Shown: positions 46,951 to 56,533, counted from the first letter of the stretch. The stretch: 64,000 nucleotides of DNA from JAGTVG01 sp963820995 (GCA_963820995.1 CAWGCL010000004.1:682001-746000); one strand, 5' to 3'. Notes: generated by a model not told the origin, from the letters alone. Made by a program: numbers and translations.

Positions 46951-48240
46951 TTATTCTAGCAATGTTGTATAAAGCAGTTGTATTTTTCTGGCACTTTCCG
47001 CCCATGTGAGTTTTTTCAAATCCCTGTATCCCTGTGCAACACAAGCTTTATATAATTTTTTGTCGGTCAGCAGTTTTTGAATGAGTTCCGCCATTTTTTC
47101 AGTGTCCCAGAAATCCACTGTAAGGGCCCCGCTTAGTACTTCTGCAGCTCCGGATCTTTTTGATAGAATTACTGGGATCCCAAATTGTGCAGCTTCTAGT
47201 GCTGTAAGGCCAAAAGGTTCCGATACAGATGGCATACAGAAAATGTCAGTGATTGAAAGAATGTACTGAACTTCCGATCTTTTCAGGAAACCGGTGAAAT
47301 GAATTTTATGTGTTAATTCTGAATAAGCACCTGATTCGATGATCTCCTGCAGTTTATCTCCTTTGCCAGCAACTACAAAACGTACCTGTTCATTATTTTC
47401 TATAATCCTCGTAGCAGCTTCCAGGAAAAATTCAGGTCCTTTCTGCATAGTTACCCTGCCCAGGAATAATATGAGTTTTTCAGGGAAATTTTTTTCTGAT
47501 TTAAATGGTTTGACATCTTCAATCCCATTATGAACCGGAAAGATCTTCCTCGGTGATATTTTATAAAATTCATGGATGATATTGGCCGTATATTGACTTA
47601 CCGGAATGATCATGTTGGCCTTTCGGAGTGCTTTTTTTTCAATTTTGTAGATCCAGTCAATTTTTTCTGGTCCTAACCTGTCATAATTAAGTGAATGAAT
47701 ATGAAGGATAAGCGGTTTCCCTGATACTTCCTTCAGCATAATTCCGGCAGGGCAAGTCATCCAGTCATGTACATGGATTATATCAAATGAGAGGTTTGCA
47801 GCAATTCTCTTTACGATCTCTGAATAATAATTAACTTTTTCAAATACGTCAACTCCATAAAGATCACTTCTGCTGAATTGATTATGGACCTCGACAATCT
47901 GTCTCGTTTTTGTTGGTGCTTTTATTTTTGTAACCTTATCATGGATCACTTCTCTTTTCCGTGGATATGGAGATATGTTGAATTCGATTTTTTTTTCTTT
48001 AACAATTTTTTCGAATTCCTTAAGTTCTTCCTTTTCAAAATGTGTTTCAAGCTTTATCCGACTTAAATCAAGGATTTTTACGTTAGGGATTTTCAAATCA
48101 GGATCTGCCTTGGGCAGTATGATGGTAAGGTCTGTTAAAGAGGACAGTGCCTTACACAAATTATAATTTGCAATACCTAGTCCGCCACTGATTTCAGGGG
48201 GAAATTCCCACCCCAACATTAAAACTCTGGGTTTTCTCAT
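46951..48240 (-). CDS. Glycogen synthase-like glycosyltransferase (GT4/GT5)
   Basis: 429 residues from the ATG MRKPRVLMLGWEFPPEISGG; 14 further in-frame codons upstream look spurious. GT-B fold: donor-site loop GWEFPPEISGGLG at the N-terminus, HVHDWM, then the C-terminal domain with FLGRVTMQKGPEFFLEAA and the E-x7-E nucleotide-sugar motif EPFGLTALE (Glu341/Glu349). The start loop and genomic position between glgB and a phosphorylase homologue favour alpha-glucan synthesis, but other GT4 roles remain possible. Convergent with glgB. Confidence 0.85.
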   Translation of the reverse strand: MRKPRVLMLGWEFPPEISGGLGIANYNLCKALSSLTDLTIILPKADPDLKIPNVKILDLSRIKLETHFEKEELKEFEKIVKEKKIEFNISPYPRKREVIHDKVTKIKAPTKTRQIVEVHNQFSRSDLYGVDVFEKVNYYSEIVKRIAANLSFDIIHVHDWMTCPAGIMLKEVSGKPLILHIHSLNYDRLGPEKIDWIYKIEKKALRKANMIIPVSQYTANIIHEFYKISPRKIFPVHNGIEDVKPFKSEKNFPEKLILFLGRVTMQKGPEFFLEAATRIIENNEQVRFVVAGKGDKLQEIIESGAYSELTHKIHFTGFLKRSEVQYILSITDIFCMPSVSEPFGLTALEAAQFGIPVILSKRSGAAEVLSGALTVDFWDTEKMAELIQKLLTDKKLYKACVAQGYRDLKKLTWAESARKIQLLYTTLLE

Positions 48241-48358
48241 TATTTTATTATTGGATTTAAGCCTCAAATGAGGTGCTTGCAATCAATATACAAATTATAA
48301 AAAAATGGATTAACGAAAAATGGGAAAAATATAAATATATGAGAAAAATAAGAAAAAA

Positions 48359-48384
48359 AAGATCCCGTTTGCGAACGGGATCTT
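48359..48384 (-). terminator. Rho-independent terminator after the phosphorylase-like gene
   Basis: An 11-bp perfect stem (AAGATCCCGTT / AACGGGATCTT) with a 4-base loop, followed on the minus strand by eight T residues. It is 22 bases beyond the stop of the phosphorylase-like gene and separates it from the synthase-like gene. Confidence 0.9.
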
Positions 48385-48406
48385 CCAAAAAAAGGGTTAT
48401 AATTTT

Positions 48407-50062
48407 TTAATAATTATATATCTTCTCATAATATTGATAAGCCATCCTGGCAGCATCAAAATACGGACTCACATCCATCATGCTATTTTTGACGATCTCA
48501 TTCCAAGCTTCAGGTTTATCATAATATGCAGGCAATATTTCTTCCTCCAGGATATCATACAGGTTCTGAACATCTAACTGGTCCTGTTGATGAACCGGTA
48601 GTTTCTGATCAACCGGCGGTATCAGAAATGAATTTACACCATGACGGGCAAATTCAGGGATCCAGCCATCATATGTGCTGAAGTTGACCGATCCATTCAT
48701 TGCAGCTGTCATTCCACTGGTCCCGGATGCCTCACGAGGTATCCTTGGAGTGTTCAACCAGATATCAGATCCATCCTTTAACAATTTTGACAGTCTCAGT
48801 TCATAACCAACAAGTACCGCAATATTATCATATTTTTTACTTAGATGGACCAGTTTATTGAACATACTTATGGCACTATAATCCATCGGATAAGGCTTCC
48901 CGGCCCATATGATCTGGACGGGATATTTGGAATTGCTTAGAAGTTTCTCATACCTTTCTTCATCATAAGTCAACAGATCGGCCCGTTTATAGGCCGCAAA
49001 TCTTCTTGCCCATACTATGGTAAGTGTTTCGGTATTGAAAAGTTGGCCTGTCTGGTCAGCTACTACACTGAAAAGTTCACTTTTCATTTCACACTTCCTT
49101 TTCCTGATAAATTCCAGGTCATTATTTTCAGCGGCTTTACTCAGTTGCTTGTCAGCCCAGTATTTCTTATTCTGAGCATTGGTAATTGAGATAATTTTAC
49201 AGATCCCATCATATTTGCTCCACATTTCATTTGCTACTTCACCATGCGTTCTTGAAACTCCATTAGCGATTTTGGCAAACCTTAAAGCGACTACGGTATG
49301 ATTAAATACATCGTCTTTTATACCTGAGATTTTTCTTACTTCTTCCATAGGTGTTCCACAGAAAAAACCCATTTTGTCAAGAAGCCTTATGTCATGTTTT
49401 TCATTTCCCGCTTCTTCCGGAGTGTGGGTGGTAAATACCAATCGTTTTTGGACCTCTTCAACACTCTTGAATTTCTTATACAGGTAAAAAGCTGCAGATA
49501 ATGCGTGAGCTTCATTCAAATGATAAATCTCAATATCTGCCTTGAGTTCATCCAGGAGTTTTGCACCACCAACTCCAAGTAATATGGTTTGTGCAATTTT
49601 TGCAGCTGGGTCTGAATCATACAATTTATGCGTAGTGGATTGTGCCAGGTAATCATTTTCCGGAACATCCGTACTTAAAAAGAAAATAGGGACTGTGCCA
49701 AACGTCTCAGGCTTAAGATAATAAGCTTTTACAACAACAGGATGATTATTAATTGTTATTGAAAATTTTATATCAGTATCTTCAAGAAATCTGTAGATCT
49801 TTTCCTGAAAAAGAACATCCATTGACTGATCTCCCTTACGTATCTGATCATAATATCCATATTTCCATAAAATACTTATACCTATAACATTTTGTTTTAG
49901 ATCATACGCACTTCTCATATGCGATCCGGCAAGAAAGCCCAATCCTCCAGAGTAAGTCTTTAATGCCTGGTCAAGCGCAAATTCCATTGAGAAATACGCT
50001 ACACTCTTCGAATATTTCGGGTCGAACTCATAAGAGTGTTTAAATTCCTTGGGTAGTGACAT
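48407..50062 (-). CDS. Alpha-glucan phosphorylase family (GT35, short form) protein lacking the PLP lysine
   Basis: 551 residues, close to the short bacterial/archaeal phosphorylases. Family features: VAYFSMEFAL, YSGGLGFLAGSHMRSA, HLNEAHA, FTTHTPEEAGNEKHD, phosphate-site-like WARRFAAYKR and REASGTSGM. In GT35 enzymes the loop after EASGT carries the lysine that binds pyridoxal phosphate; here the aligned residue is Thr452 (codon ACA; EASGTSGMTAAMNG). Without it the usual phosphorolysis chemistry is doubtful, so the protein may be a synthase-like transferase, a regulator, or use another cofactor. It is separated from the synthase-like gene by a strong terminator. Confidence 0.85.
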   Translation of the reverse strand: MSLPKEFKHSYEFDPKYSKSVAYFSMEFALDQALKTYSGGLGFLAGSHMRSAYDLKQNVIGISILWKYGYYDQIRKGDQSMDVLFQEKIYRFLEDTDIKFSITINNHPVVVKAYYLKPETFGTVPIFFLSTDVPENDYLAQSTTHKLYDSDPAAKIAQTILLGVGGAKLLDELKADIEIYHLNEAHALSAAFYLYKKFKSVEEVQKRLVFTTHTPEEAGNEKHDIRLLDKMGFFCGTPMEEVRKISGIKDDVFNHTVVALRFAKIANGVSRTHGEVANEMWSKYDGICKIISITNAQNKKYWADKQLSKAAENNDLEFIRKRKCEMKSELFSVVADQTGQLFNTETLTIVWARRFAAYKRADLLTYDEERYEKLLSNSKYPVQIIWAGKPYPMDYSAISMFNKLVHLSKKYDNIAVLVGYELRLSKLLKDGSDIWLNTPRIPREASGTSGMTAAMNGSVNFSTYDGWIPEFARHGVNSFLIPPVDQKLPVHQQDQLDVQNLYDILEEEILPAYYDKPEAWNEIVKNSMMDVSPYFDAARMAYQYYEKIYNY

Positions 50063-50309
50063 ATACTTTTCGTGTTTTTTTGCTGATTTAATTTTAAGAT
50101 TCTTCTCTTCTATATATTTTTAGCCCACGAAAATACTTAATTCAAAATTCTATAAGAAAGAAATTCGCAAAATGAATTCAATAAATGTAAATATTTATTA
50201 TTCTATTAAAATTTTATCCACCTGAAAGCAGTCGATTGAAAATATAATAATCAATCTTGACAATAATTGATCTATTGTAAAAAAAGGAAATTCTGATTCA
50301 GAGAAAGGG

Positions 50310-50783
50310 CTAGAAATATTTTTTCAGATGTGTTTTTAAAGATTGATAGTGTCGCCGGCTTTTCTTATACGATTTGTAAAATACAATCTGAGTTCTCCGT
50401 ATTTTTTTTGAATTTCTTATTGCATAAAACAACCTGTCGGCTGAAAAATTATCCTTCAGGAAAAAATCCTGGATGCCTTCAACTCGAACATATTGGTTAG
50501 AGCTTTTCAATAAAGCAATCGGTATGCCTTCAGTCTTACGGTTATTTCGGATCCTTTGAATAAATTTTTTGATTTGAACGACCGGATAACAATCATCGAG
50601 AAGAATGTAACTTGGCTTCTGTTTAAGTACTTTGGAAAGACTATCCCTTAGATCAAAACCTACGTCAGCAATAAAATTCATTTTGTGGTATTTGGAAATA
50701 TTATTCTCCATAGAAGACATTTCATGGGGATTATTTCCTATAAGGAAGACACTATAGCGGTCTCTGGTTTCTGTAAAGTTCAT
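50310..50783 (-). CDS. Response-regulator receiver-like protein, probably degenerate
   Basis: 157 residues. CheY-like alternation: SVFLIGNNPHE (strand 1), YILLDDCYP with candidate phosphoacceptor Asp63/64, IPIALLKSS, and FFLKDNFSADRLFYAI with the conserved lysine. The acidic pair normally after strand 1 is replaced by Asn-Asn, so phosphorylation may be lost. The C-terminal tail is strongly basic (KKIRRTQIVFYKSYKKSRRHYQSLK), perhaps for nucleic acid or partner binding. No kinase gene nearby. Confidence 0.6.
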   Translation of the reverse strand: MNFTETRDRYSVFLIGNNPHEMSSMENNISKYHKMNFIADVGFDLRDSLSKVLKQKPSYILLDDCYPVVQIKKFIQRIRNNRKTEGIPIALLKSSNQYVRVEGIQDFFLKDNFSADRLFYAIRNSKKIRRTQIVFYKSYKKSRRHYQSLKTHLKKYF

Positions 50784-51106
50784 GTTTTTGGTTTGGGTTA
50801 ACTTGTATATAGTAATATTAACGATTTTGAGTCTTAAATTGTTAGATATATATTAATGCAAGTTTGAGATTTTAGAGATTTCACATGTACTTAATACAAA
50901 GGGGAAACTATTGGCGTATGGTTTTTATACACTTCCAAATTGGTTTGATATTTACAAGGTTTATTTCACAATTGAATGTTTGACAATCTCAATCGTCGAT
51001 AAAATTATGTATGTGTTCAGGAATCATTTCCCCTTCTTTAATTATTTTTAACCATTATATTTATAAATTTAGGCGAGGATAATATTAAAAGGAACAAACA
51101 GTTGTA
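50784..51106. other. Divergent intergenic region, nothing recognised
   Basis: About 323 AT-rich bases between the receiver-like gene and the K+ channel gene. It must hold promoters for both, but I found no clean TAnnTTTG element, RNA fold or repeat. Confidence 0.4.
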
Positions 51107-52129
51107 ATGCCAAAAGGAATCCAGAAACTAATATTTGCCATTGGGATAATGATCCTGAGTATACTTTTTGGATCTGCCGGCTTCCACATTATAGAGGGCT
51201 ATACCTGGATTGATTCATTTTTTATGGCGGTTATTACCATTTCAACTGTTGGTTTTGCCACCATAGATCCTCTCGAGCCCTTGGGTAAAATATTTGTCAG
51301 TCTGTACATTATTTTAAACCTGGTCATTTTTGCCTATGTGATTTCCGTGATCACCAGCTACCTTTTTGAAGGTGGATTGCGGAATATATTTCGTAAATTT
51401 ATCATTGACAGAGAAGTAAATAAAATGAAAGATCATGTTATTGTCTGCGGTTATGGCAGGAACGGTTCAAAAGCCTGCGAAGAACTCACCCTGAGTCGAA
51501 AAGACTTTGTGGTAATAGAAAATGATGAGGATATTATAAATTCTTTACCTGATGATGGCAGTATTCACCTGGTGGTCGGGGATGCAACAGATGATGAAGT
51601 TCTGAAACTTGCAAAAATAGAGGTTGCAGAATATATTATTATTACTTTGCCCAGGGACTCTGACAATGTTTTTATTACCCTCACCGCAAGGGAATTAAAT
51701 CCCGACATACATGTTATTGCCAGGGCTTCCGATCCCAATTCAGAAAAAAAACTGATCCGGGCCGGAGCTCATAATGTAATATTACCTGATGTATTGGGTG
51801 GTTTGCATATGTCACAGTTGATCACGAAACCTTATGTTATAGAATTTCTAGACCTTTTGAACGGGGTTTCTTCCCAGGAACTTCATTTGGAGGAAATTGA
51901 GTTCGAAAATATAAAGCATAGTTTTCAAAATAGAACAATTGGTGATCTAAACGTTCGGGCGGAATCTGGTGTTTCGATCATTGGAGTTAGACGGGGAGAA
52001 AAAGGATTTTCATTTAATCCAGGTCCGGATACCATTATCAACCAGAACTCCATTCTCATTATTCTGGGTAATAAAAACCAGATAGAGAAGTTCAGTGAGC
52101 TATACCTGAATAATAAGATACTGAAATAA
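51107..52129 (+). CDS. Two-helix potassium channel with RCK (TrkA-N/TrkA-C) domain
   Basis: 340 residues. Two membrane helices (about 7-27 and 62-86) flank a pore loop (FMAVITISTVGFATIDPL). The cytoplasmic part is an RCK domain with the Rossmann motif VIVCGYGRNGSKACEEL, VVGDATDDEVLKLA and VIARASDPNSEKKLIRAGAHNVILPD, followed by a TrkA-C domain. Similar to MthK/KefC-like gated K+ channels. The selectivity filter reads T47-V-G-F-A51 where TVGYG is canonical. The stop directly abuts that of the convergent downstream gene. Confidence 0.88.
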   Translation: MPKGIQKLIFAIGIMILSILFGSAGFHIIEGYTWIDSFFMAVITISTVGFATIDPLEPLGKIFVSLYIILNLVIFAYVISVITSYLFEGGLRNIFRKFIIDREVNKMKDHVIVCGYGRNGSKACEELTLSRKDFVVIENDEDIINSLPDDGSIHLVVGDATDDEVLKLAKIEVAEYIIITLPRDSDNVFITLTARELNPDIHVIARASDPNSEKKLIRAGAHNVILPDVLGGLHMSQLITKPYVIEFLDLLNGVSSQELHLEEIEFENIKHSFQNRTIGDLNVRAESGVSIIGVRRGEKGFSFNPGPDTIINQNSILIILGNKNQIEKFSELYLNNKILK

Positions 52130-52546
52130 TCAGTGAATGGTCATTTGATGCGTCCTTGATCGTGTCGTTCCGGCAATTACAGAATTATATATAGCCAGTG
52201 AAGGGATGTAGGCTTCACTTCCGGCTAGTAAAGCACTATCCTCCAGTTTCTTGACGAGCTGTTTCATCGGTTTTAAAATCTTAGAAATAGATTCTATAAG
52301 ACGAAGGTCTTTTCGGATCTCTAGTACATCAATATGGGAAGGGACCAGGTCAGGATATGTATCCGCGAAATCCAGAACTTCATGTATGAAGTCAATGTTC
52401 TTCATACTAACTTTTGGCAGAGAAGAAAGTTCTTCATTAGTAAGGGATACCAAAGTAGGTAATTTAGCATTGATCCGATCGATAGCTGCAATAATTTCAT
52501 TGATCTGATCCTGGGAAATGGTTGAAGAAATGAAATTGCTGTACAT
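52130..52546 (-). CDS. Conserved hypothetical helical protein
   Basis: 138 residues, soluble, all-helical in appearance. It resembles a small family I recall from this phylum with the pattern 'LPKM..K...FV...L', 'P.LVP...D' and 'GSEAY..AL..YNSV' (here LPKVSMKNIDFIHEVLDF, YPDLVPSHIDV, LLAGSEAYIPSLAIYNSV). Function unknown. Convergent and abutting the K+ channel gene. Confidence 0.7.
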   Translation of the reverse strand: MYSNFISSTISQDQINEIIAAIDRINAKLPTLVSLTNEELSSLPKVSMKNIDFIHEVLDFADTYPDLVPSHIDVLEIRKDLRLIESISKILKPMKQLVKKLEDSALLAGSEAYIPSLAIYNSVIAGTTRSRTHQMTIH

Positions 52547-52643
52547 AGTAAGTGAAATTTTGGTTAGGTCTCATAATAATAACGATATATGATGCCAAAA
52601 AAGTTTCAGAAAACCTGAATTGATTATTATTTTTTTTAAAAAA

Positions 52644-53546
52644 TTAATTTCGCCTTCCTTTATTGGCCAGCAGTACTCCAATAATTATGAATATCATACC
52701 AATATAATGCTGAGTAAGGAGTACTTCATTATCGATGAGACCCAAAATAACTGCCACAACAGGAATTAGATAGGTCACTGAACTTGAAAAGACTATATTG
52801 GTAATTTTTACCAGTTTGTTGAAAAGGATTAGGGATATGGCCGTGCCAATTACCCCGAGAAATACGATATAGCCGAATGGGATTAAATTATGTATATCTG
52901 ACCGCAGGGTTTGCAGTACATCTGCGTAAAACAAAAGGTATACCAGAGAAAACGGTCCTATCAACATCATAGAAAAGCTTGTAATATGCACAGGTCGAAT
53001 ATCTCCAAGGTAATACTTCAAAATATTCACATTAAAACCATATAAAATAGTTGCCAGAACGATCAGTAGCGCATAATAATTGATCTGAGTAAGGTCATAG
53101 CCGGTTCCAGCCGTTACCAGAAGAATGGAACCTAAGAAACCAATAAATATACCAAGCTTTATCCGGTTATTAAACCTGGCCCCGACCAGATATGCGCCGA
53201 TCAGGATGGTAAAGAAAGGCGTTAATGCATTTAATATTCCTGATACTGAACTATCAATTCTGGTTTGTGCTAAAGGAAACAGAAATGCCGGGATCAAACT
53301 TCCAAGAAACCCACTGGCAAACAGATAAATCCATTGTTTGCGGGTTTTAATTTCCCGTAAATTTCGAATGGCAATTGGAAAAAGAAACAAGGAAGCTGAA
53401 AATATTCTTAGCGCGGCAATCTCTCCCGGATCGAAGGCAAGCAGCCCTTTCTTCATTAATATAAAAGAGCTACCCCAAATGATGCTTAAAATTATAAGAA
53501 GTGACCAGGCTACTAAGGCACTACTGCTTGATTTTTGATCAATCAT
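52644..53546 (-). CDS. DMT superfamily transporter (EamA family)
   Basis: 300 residues with ten hydrophobic helices in two EamA repeats (LLIILSIIWGSSFILMKKGL; GIFIGFLGSILLVTAGTG; second repeat from ~155). Metabolite exporter or importer of unknown substrate. The start codon overlaps the dusB stop by one base (TGATG), so it is cotranslated with dusB. Confidence 0.9.
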   Translation of the reverse strand: MIDQKSSSSALVAWSLLIILSIIWGSSFILMKKGLLAFDPGEIAALRIFSASLFLFPIAIRNLREIKTRKQWIYLFASGFLGSLIPAFLFPLAQTRIDSSVSGILNALTPFFTILIGAYLVGARFNNRIKLGIFIGFLGSILLVTAGTGYDLTQINYYALLIVLATILYGFNVNILKYYLGDIRPVHITSFSMMLIGPFSLVYLLFYADVLQTLRSDIHNLIPFGYIVFLGVIGTAISLILFNKLVKITNIVFSSSVTYLIPVVAVILGLIDNEVLLTQHYIGMIFIIIGVLLANKGRRN

Positions 53547-54541
53547 CAGGTTAAAGAATATTCATTAACAAAAATGTTCCCTATTTTATCAAGCAGATTT
53601 ATGATTTCATCGTATGATTCTAGTTGAACGAGTTGATTTCTATAGGGCTTAAAGTTTGGTATACCACGAAAATAGTTTGTATAATGCCTGCGCATTTCAT
53701 AGATCCCTTTCCTGTCACCTTTCCAATCTACTGAAAAAGACAAATGTTTTTTAACGGCGTTTATTTTTTCTGTCAGTGATGGAGGAGCTAATTTTTGACC
53801 TGTTTCCAGGTAATGTTTAATTTCATTGAATATCCATGGATTTCCAATAGATGCGCGACCGATCATGATGCCATCGACATTGTATTTATTTTTAAATTCA
53901 AGTGCTTTTTCAGGTGAATCAATATCCCCGTTACCAAAAACCGGAATATGTATGTCAGGTGAATCTTTCACATTGCTGATATATTCCCAATTGGCGGTGC
54001 CTTTATACATTTGTTTTCTGGTCCTGCCATGAATGGTCAATGCTTTTATACCCACATCCTGTAACCTCTTGGCTACTTCCATTATCTTAATGTTGTTTTC
54101 ATCCCAACCCAACCTTGTTTTCACGGTAACAGGAGTACTTACCTGATCCACGATTTCCTTTGTCATGGCCTGCATCTTAGGAAGATCCAATAAAATTCCG
54201 GCACCTGCGCCCTTGCATGCTACCTTTTTAACAGGGCATCCATAATTTATATCGATGATCTCAGGATTGGCTTCCTCTGCTTTTTCTGCTGCCCTGCGCA
54301 TAGAATCAATTTTATCTCCAAAAATCTGTATGCCGATCGGGCGTTCATAGTCAAAAATATCCAGTTTTTCCAGGCTTTTATCGGCATTCCGGATAAGACC
54401 TTCAGCAGAAATAAATTCTGTAAACATCAGGTCAGCTCCATTTTCTTTACATAATGCCCTGAAAGGAGGATCACTTACATCCTCCATGGGTGCTAATAGT
54501 AATGGAAAGTTGCTTAACTCTATGTTTCCTATTCTAACCAA
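53546..54541 (-). CDS. dusB: tRNA-dihydrouridine synthase (DusB type)
   Basis: 331 residues. FMN enzyme reducing uridines in the tRNA D-loop with NADPH. LAPMEDVSDPPFRALC, FTEFISAEGL, the active-site segment INYGCPVKKVACKGAGAGILLD with catalytic cysteine, VKTRLGWDENN, IHGRTRKQMYKGTANW, FGNGDI and GIMIGRASIGNPWIF are all present. Followed immediately by the coupled EamA transporter gene; divergent from the CPBP gene. Confidence 0.94.
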   Translation of the reverse strand: MVRIGNIELSNFPLLLAPMEDVSDPPFRALCKENGADLMFTEFISAEGLIRNADKSLEKLDIFDYERPIGIQIFGDKIDSMRRAAEKAEEANPEIIDINYGCPVKKVACKGAGAGILLDLPKMQAMTKEIVDQVSTPVTVKTRLGWDENNIKIMEVAKRLQDVGIKALTIHGRTRKQMYKGTANWEYISNVKDSPDIHIPVFGNGDIDSPEKALEFKNKYNVDGIMIGRASIGNPWIFNEIKHYLETGQKLAPPSLTEKINAVKKHLSFSVDWKGDRKGIYEMRRHYTNYFRGIPNFKPYRNQLVQLESYDEIINLLDKIGNIFVNEYSLT

Positions 54542-54578
54542 AGATTTATTTCTTTAAAAATGTAAATTTACACCAATT

Positions 54579-55520
54579 ATGCAAATAACTACCAAAAATC
54601 CACTGTATAGCGAACCACCAAAACCCTGGTATTCAATAATTATCCTGGTCTTGATGTTTTTTGCCGGGATGTTTATAGGACAATTTCTCGGCCTATTTAT
54701 ATCGATATTTACCACTGATCTAAGCTTATCTGAAGTACCGGAACTACTTTCATTGCCTTTGACTGAAGAAAAAAAGACAGCCATCTTGATGTTGCAGGGG
54801 CTTGGGGCTATTGGAGGTTTCATTATTGCTGGTCTTGTATACCTGGTAATTGTGGAACGGATTCAATTATCAGCCTTATTTAACCTGAAGCAAATAAATC
54901 TTTGGGCCATAATTTTAACCATAATAATAGTTATTTCATTCATGTTCGTTAATACTGTGTTTATCGAATGGAATATGAACTTCTCTTTTCCTGGATTTTT
55001 GAGTGGTTTTGAGGAATGGGCCCGTGAGAAAGAAGAAGAGTTAAAGTTGATAACTGATTTCCTGACTGAGTTCAATTCTGTTAGTCAGTTTATCATAGTA
55101 TTTATTGTAGTTGCTGTAATACCAGGCATTGGGGAAGAACTGATATTTCGAGGTATCCTACAGAATAAATTTCATTTGTTTTTTAAGAATATCCATGTAG
55201 CAATTATCGTAACTGCAATTTTATTCAGTGGTTTTCACATGCAGTTCTTCGGTTTCGTGCCAAGGCTTTTCCTTGGCATCTTGTTTGGATATATCTATTA
55301 CTGGTCAGGGAATATATGGTACCCAATTTTAGGACATTTTATCAATAATGGGTTCACTTTAATCCTGATCTATTTATATCAGACAGGGTATATTGGAATT
55401 GATATTGAAGTTCAGGAATCATATCCTCTAAATATTATCCTGATATTTTCTGTTATTACAATTTATATGTTATTTTCCTTCCGGAAACAATTCCAGTATC
55501 AAAAATTGGCAAATGAGTAA
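54579..55520 (+). CDS. CPBP family intramembrane metalloprotease
   Basis: 313 residues, about eight membrane helices. Abi/CAAX-type glutamic intramembrane protease motifs: GEELIFRG (Glu186/Glu187, Arg191), FSGFHMQFFGFVPRLFLGILFGY (His220) and PILGHFINNGF (His253). An amphipathic loop (FEEWAREKEEELKLITDFL) follows the fourth helix, as in many Bacteroidota members. Substrate unknown. It overlaps the DUF2007 gene by 8 bases and leads the plus-strand run that includes cdsA and psd. Confidence 0.92.
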   Translation: MQITTKNPLYSEPPKPWYSIIILVLMFFAGMFIGQFLGLFISIFTTDLSLSEVPELLSLPLTEEKKTAILMLQGLGAIGGFIIAGLVYLVIVERIQLSALFNLKQINLWAIILTIIIVISFMFVNTVFIEWNMNFSFPGFLSGFEEWAREKEEELKLITDFLTEFNSVSQFIIVFIVVAVIPGIGEELIFRGILQNKFHLFFKNIHVAIIVTAILFSGFHMQFFGFVPRLFLGILFGYIYYWSGNIWYPILGHFINNGFTLILIYLYQTGYIGIDIEVQESYPLNIILIFSVITIYMLFSFRKQFQYQKLANE

Positions 55521-55719
55521 ATGGCAGACCGTGTTTTCAACACCATTATTGCATAAAGCTGAAATCGTAAAGGGTGTTTTGGAAGAGCATAATTTGAATC
55601 CTGTTATCATTGACAAGCAGGATAGTATGTATAAATTTGGTTATTTTGAGGTACTTGTTAATCCTGATGAAGTCATCAAGGCTATAAAGATAGTTGAGAA
55701 TGAGATTAACATTGAATAG
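55513..55719 (+). CDS. DUF2007 family protein
   Basis: 68 residues. Ferredoxin-like small fold: WQTVFSTPLLHKAEIVKGVLEEHNLNPVIIDKQDS, then FEVLVNPDEVIKAIKIVENE. The family is annotated as a putative signal-transducing protein, without proven role. It overlaps the CPBP gene at its start and cdsA at its end. Confidence 0.85.
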   Translation: MSKWQTVFSTPLLHKAEIVKGVLEEHNLNPVIIDKQDSMYKFGYFEVLVNPDEVIKAIKIVENEINIE

Positions 55720-56533
55720 ATATAATAACCTTACCCAGCGCCTGGTTACCGGGTTAATTGGTGCCGGATTGGTGATATATGCTTCATATTTCAGCGAATG
55801 GACATATTTTGCTGTTTTTATGGTGATCTCCTGCCTTTCAATCCTAGAGTTTTACCGGCTTACTGGTTTAGATGGCATGTTGCCCTTGAAGTATATCGGT
55901 ACCTTAAATGCCATGTTAATTTTTGTGTTATCCTTTTTTGTTGAGAAGGGGATTTGTAATCCGACCCTTTATTTCATAATATTTCCATCCATTGCTCTTA
56001 TTTTCCTGATCAAACTCTATAAGAAAGAAAAGAAACCTTTTACTAATATTGCTTATACCTTATTGGGGATTATTTATGTGGGCCTTCCATTTGCACTATT
56101 GAACATAAGCGTATATGCTGATGGCGGGTATAGCTATCAGATCATCATTGGTATATTGTTGCTCCTTTGGGCTTCCGACACTGGAGGGTATATTGCAGGG
56201 GTATTATTTGGCCGAACTAAACTTTTTGAAAGAGTATCCCCGAAAAAGTCCTGGGAAGGAATGATTGGGAGTTTTATACTGGCAATGGTTATCGCAACAA
56301 TTATCGGTAAGTATTTTGATGTGATGACATGGTATCAGTGGTATTTAGTAGCAGTTATTATGGTGGTAGCTGGAACTTATGGTGACCTTGTTGAATCTTT
56401 GTTTAAACGAAGTATTGAAATTAAAGATTCAGGAACCAGCTTGCCGGGACATGGAGGATTTTTGGACCGTTTTGATGGTTTGCTTATTTCTGTTCCCTTC
56501 ATTGTATTCTTATTGAAAGTTTTTATTTTCTAA
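55700..56533 (+). CDS. cdsA: Phosphatidate cytidylyltransferase
   Basis: 277 residues from the ATG MRLTLNRYNN (a TTG two codons earlier is in frame). Makes CDP-diacylglycerol from phosphatidic acid and CTP, the branch point for phosphatidylethanolamine synthesis. About seven to eight membrane helices. The C-terminal signature is complete: SLFKRSIEIKDSG, LPGHGGFLDRFDGLL. The start overlaps the DUF2007 gene by 20 bases. psd, a later step of the same pathway, lies two genes downstream. Confidence 0.94.
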   Translation: MRLTLNRYNNLTQRLVTGLIGAGLVIYASYFSEWTYFAVFMVISCLSILEFYRLTGLDGMLPLKYIGTLNAMLIFVLSFFVEKGICNPTLYFIIFPSIALIFLIKLYKKEKKPFTNIAYTLLGIIYVGLPFALLNISVYADGGYSYQIIIGILLLLWASDTGGYIAGVLFGRTKLFERVSPKKSWEGMIGSFILAMVIATIIGKYFDVMTWYQWYLVAVIMVVAGTYGDLVESLFKRSIEIKDSGTSLPGHGGFLDRFDGLLISVPFIVFLLKVFIF

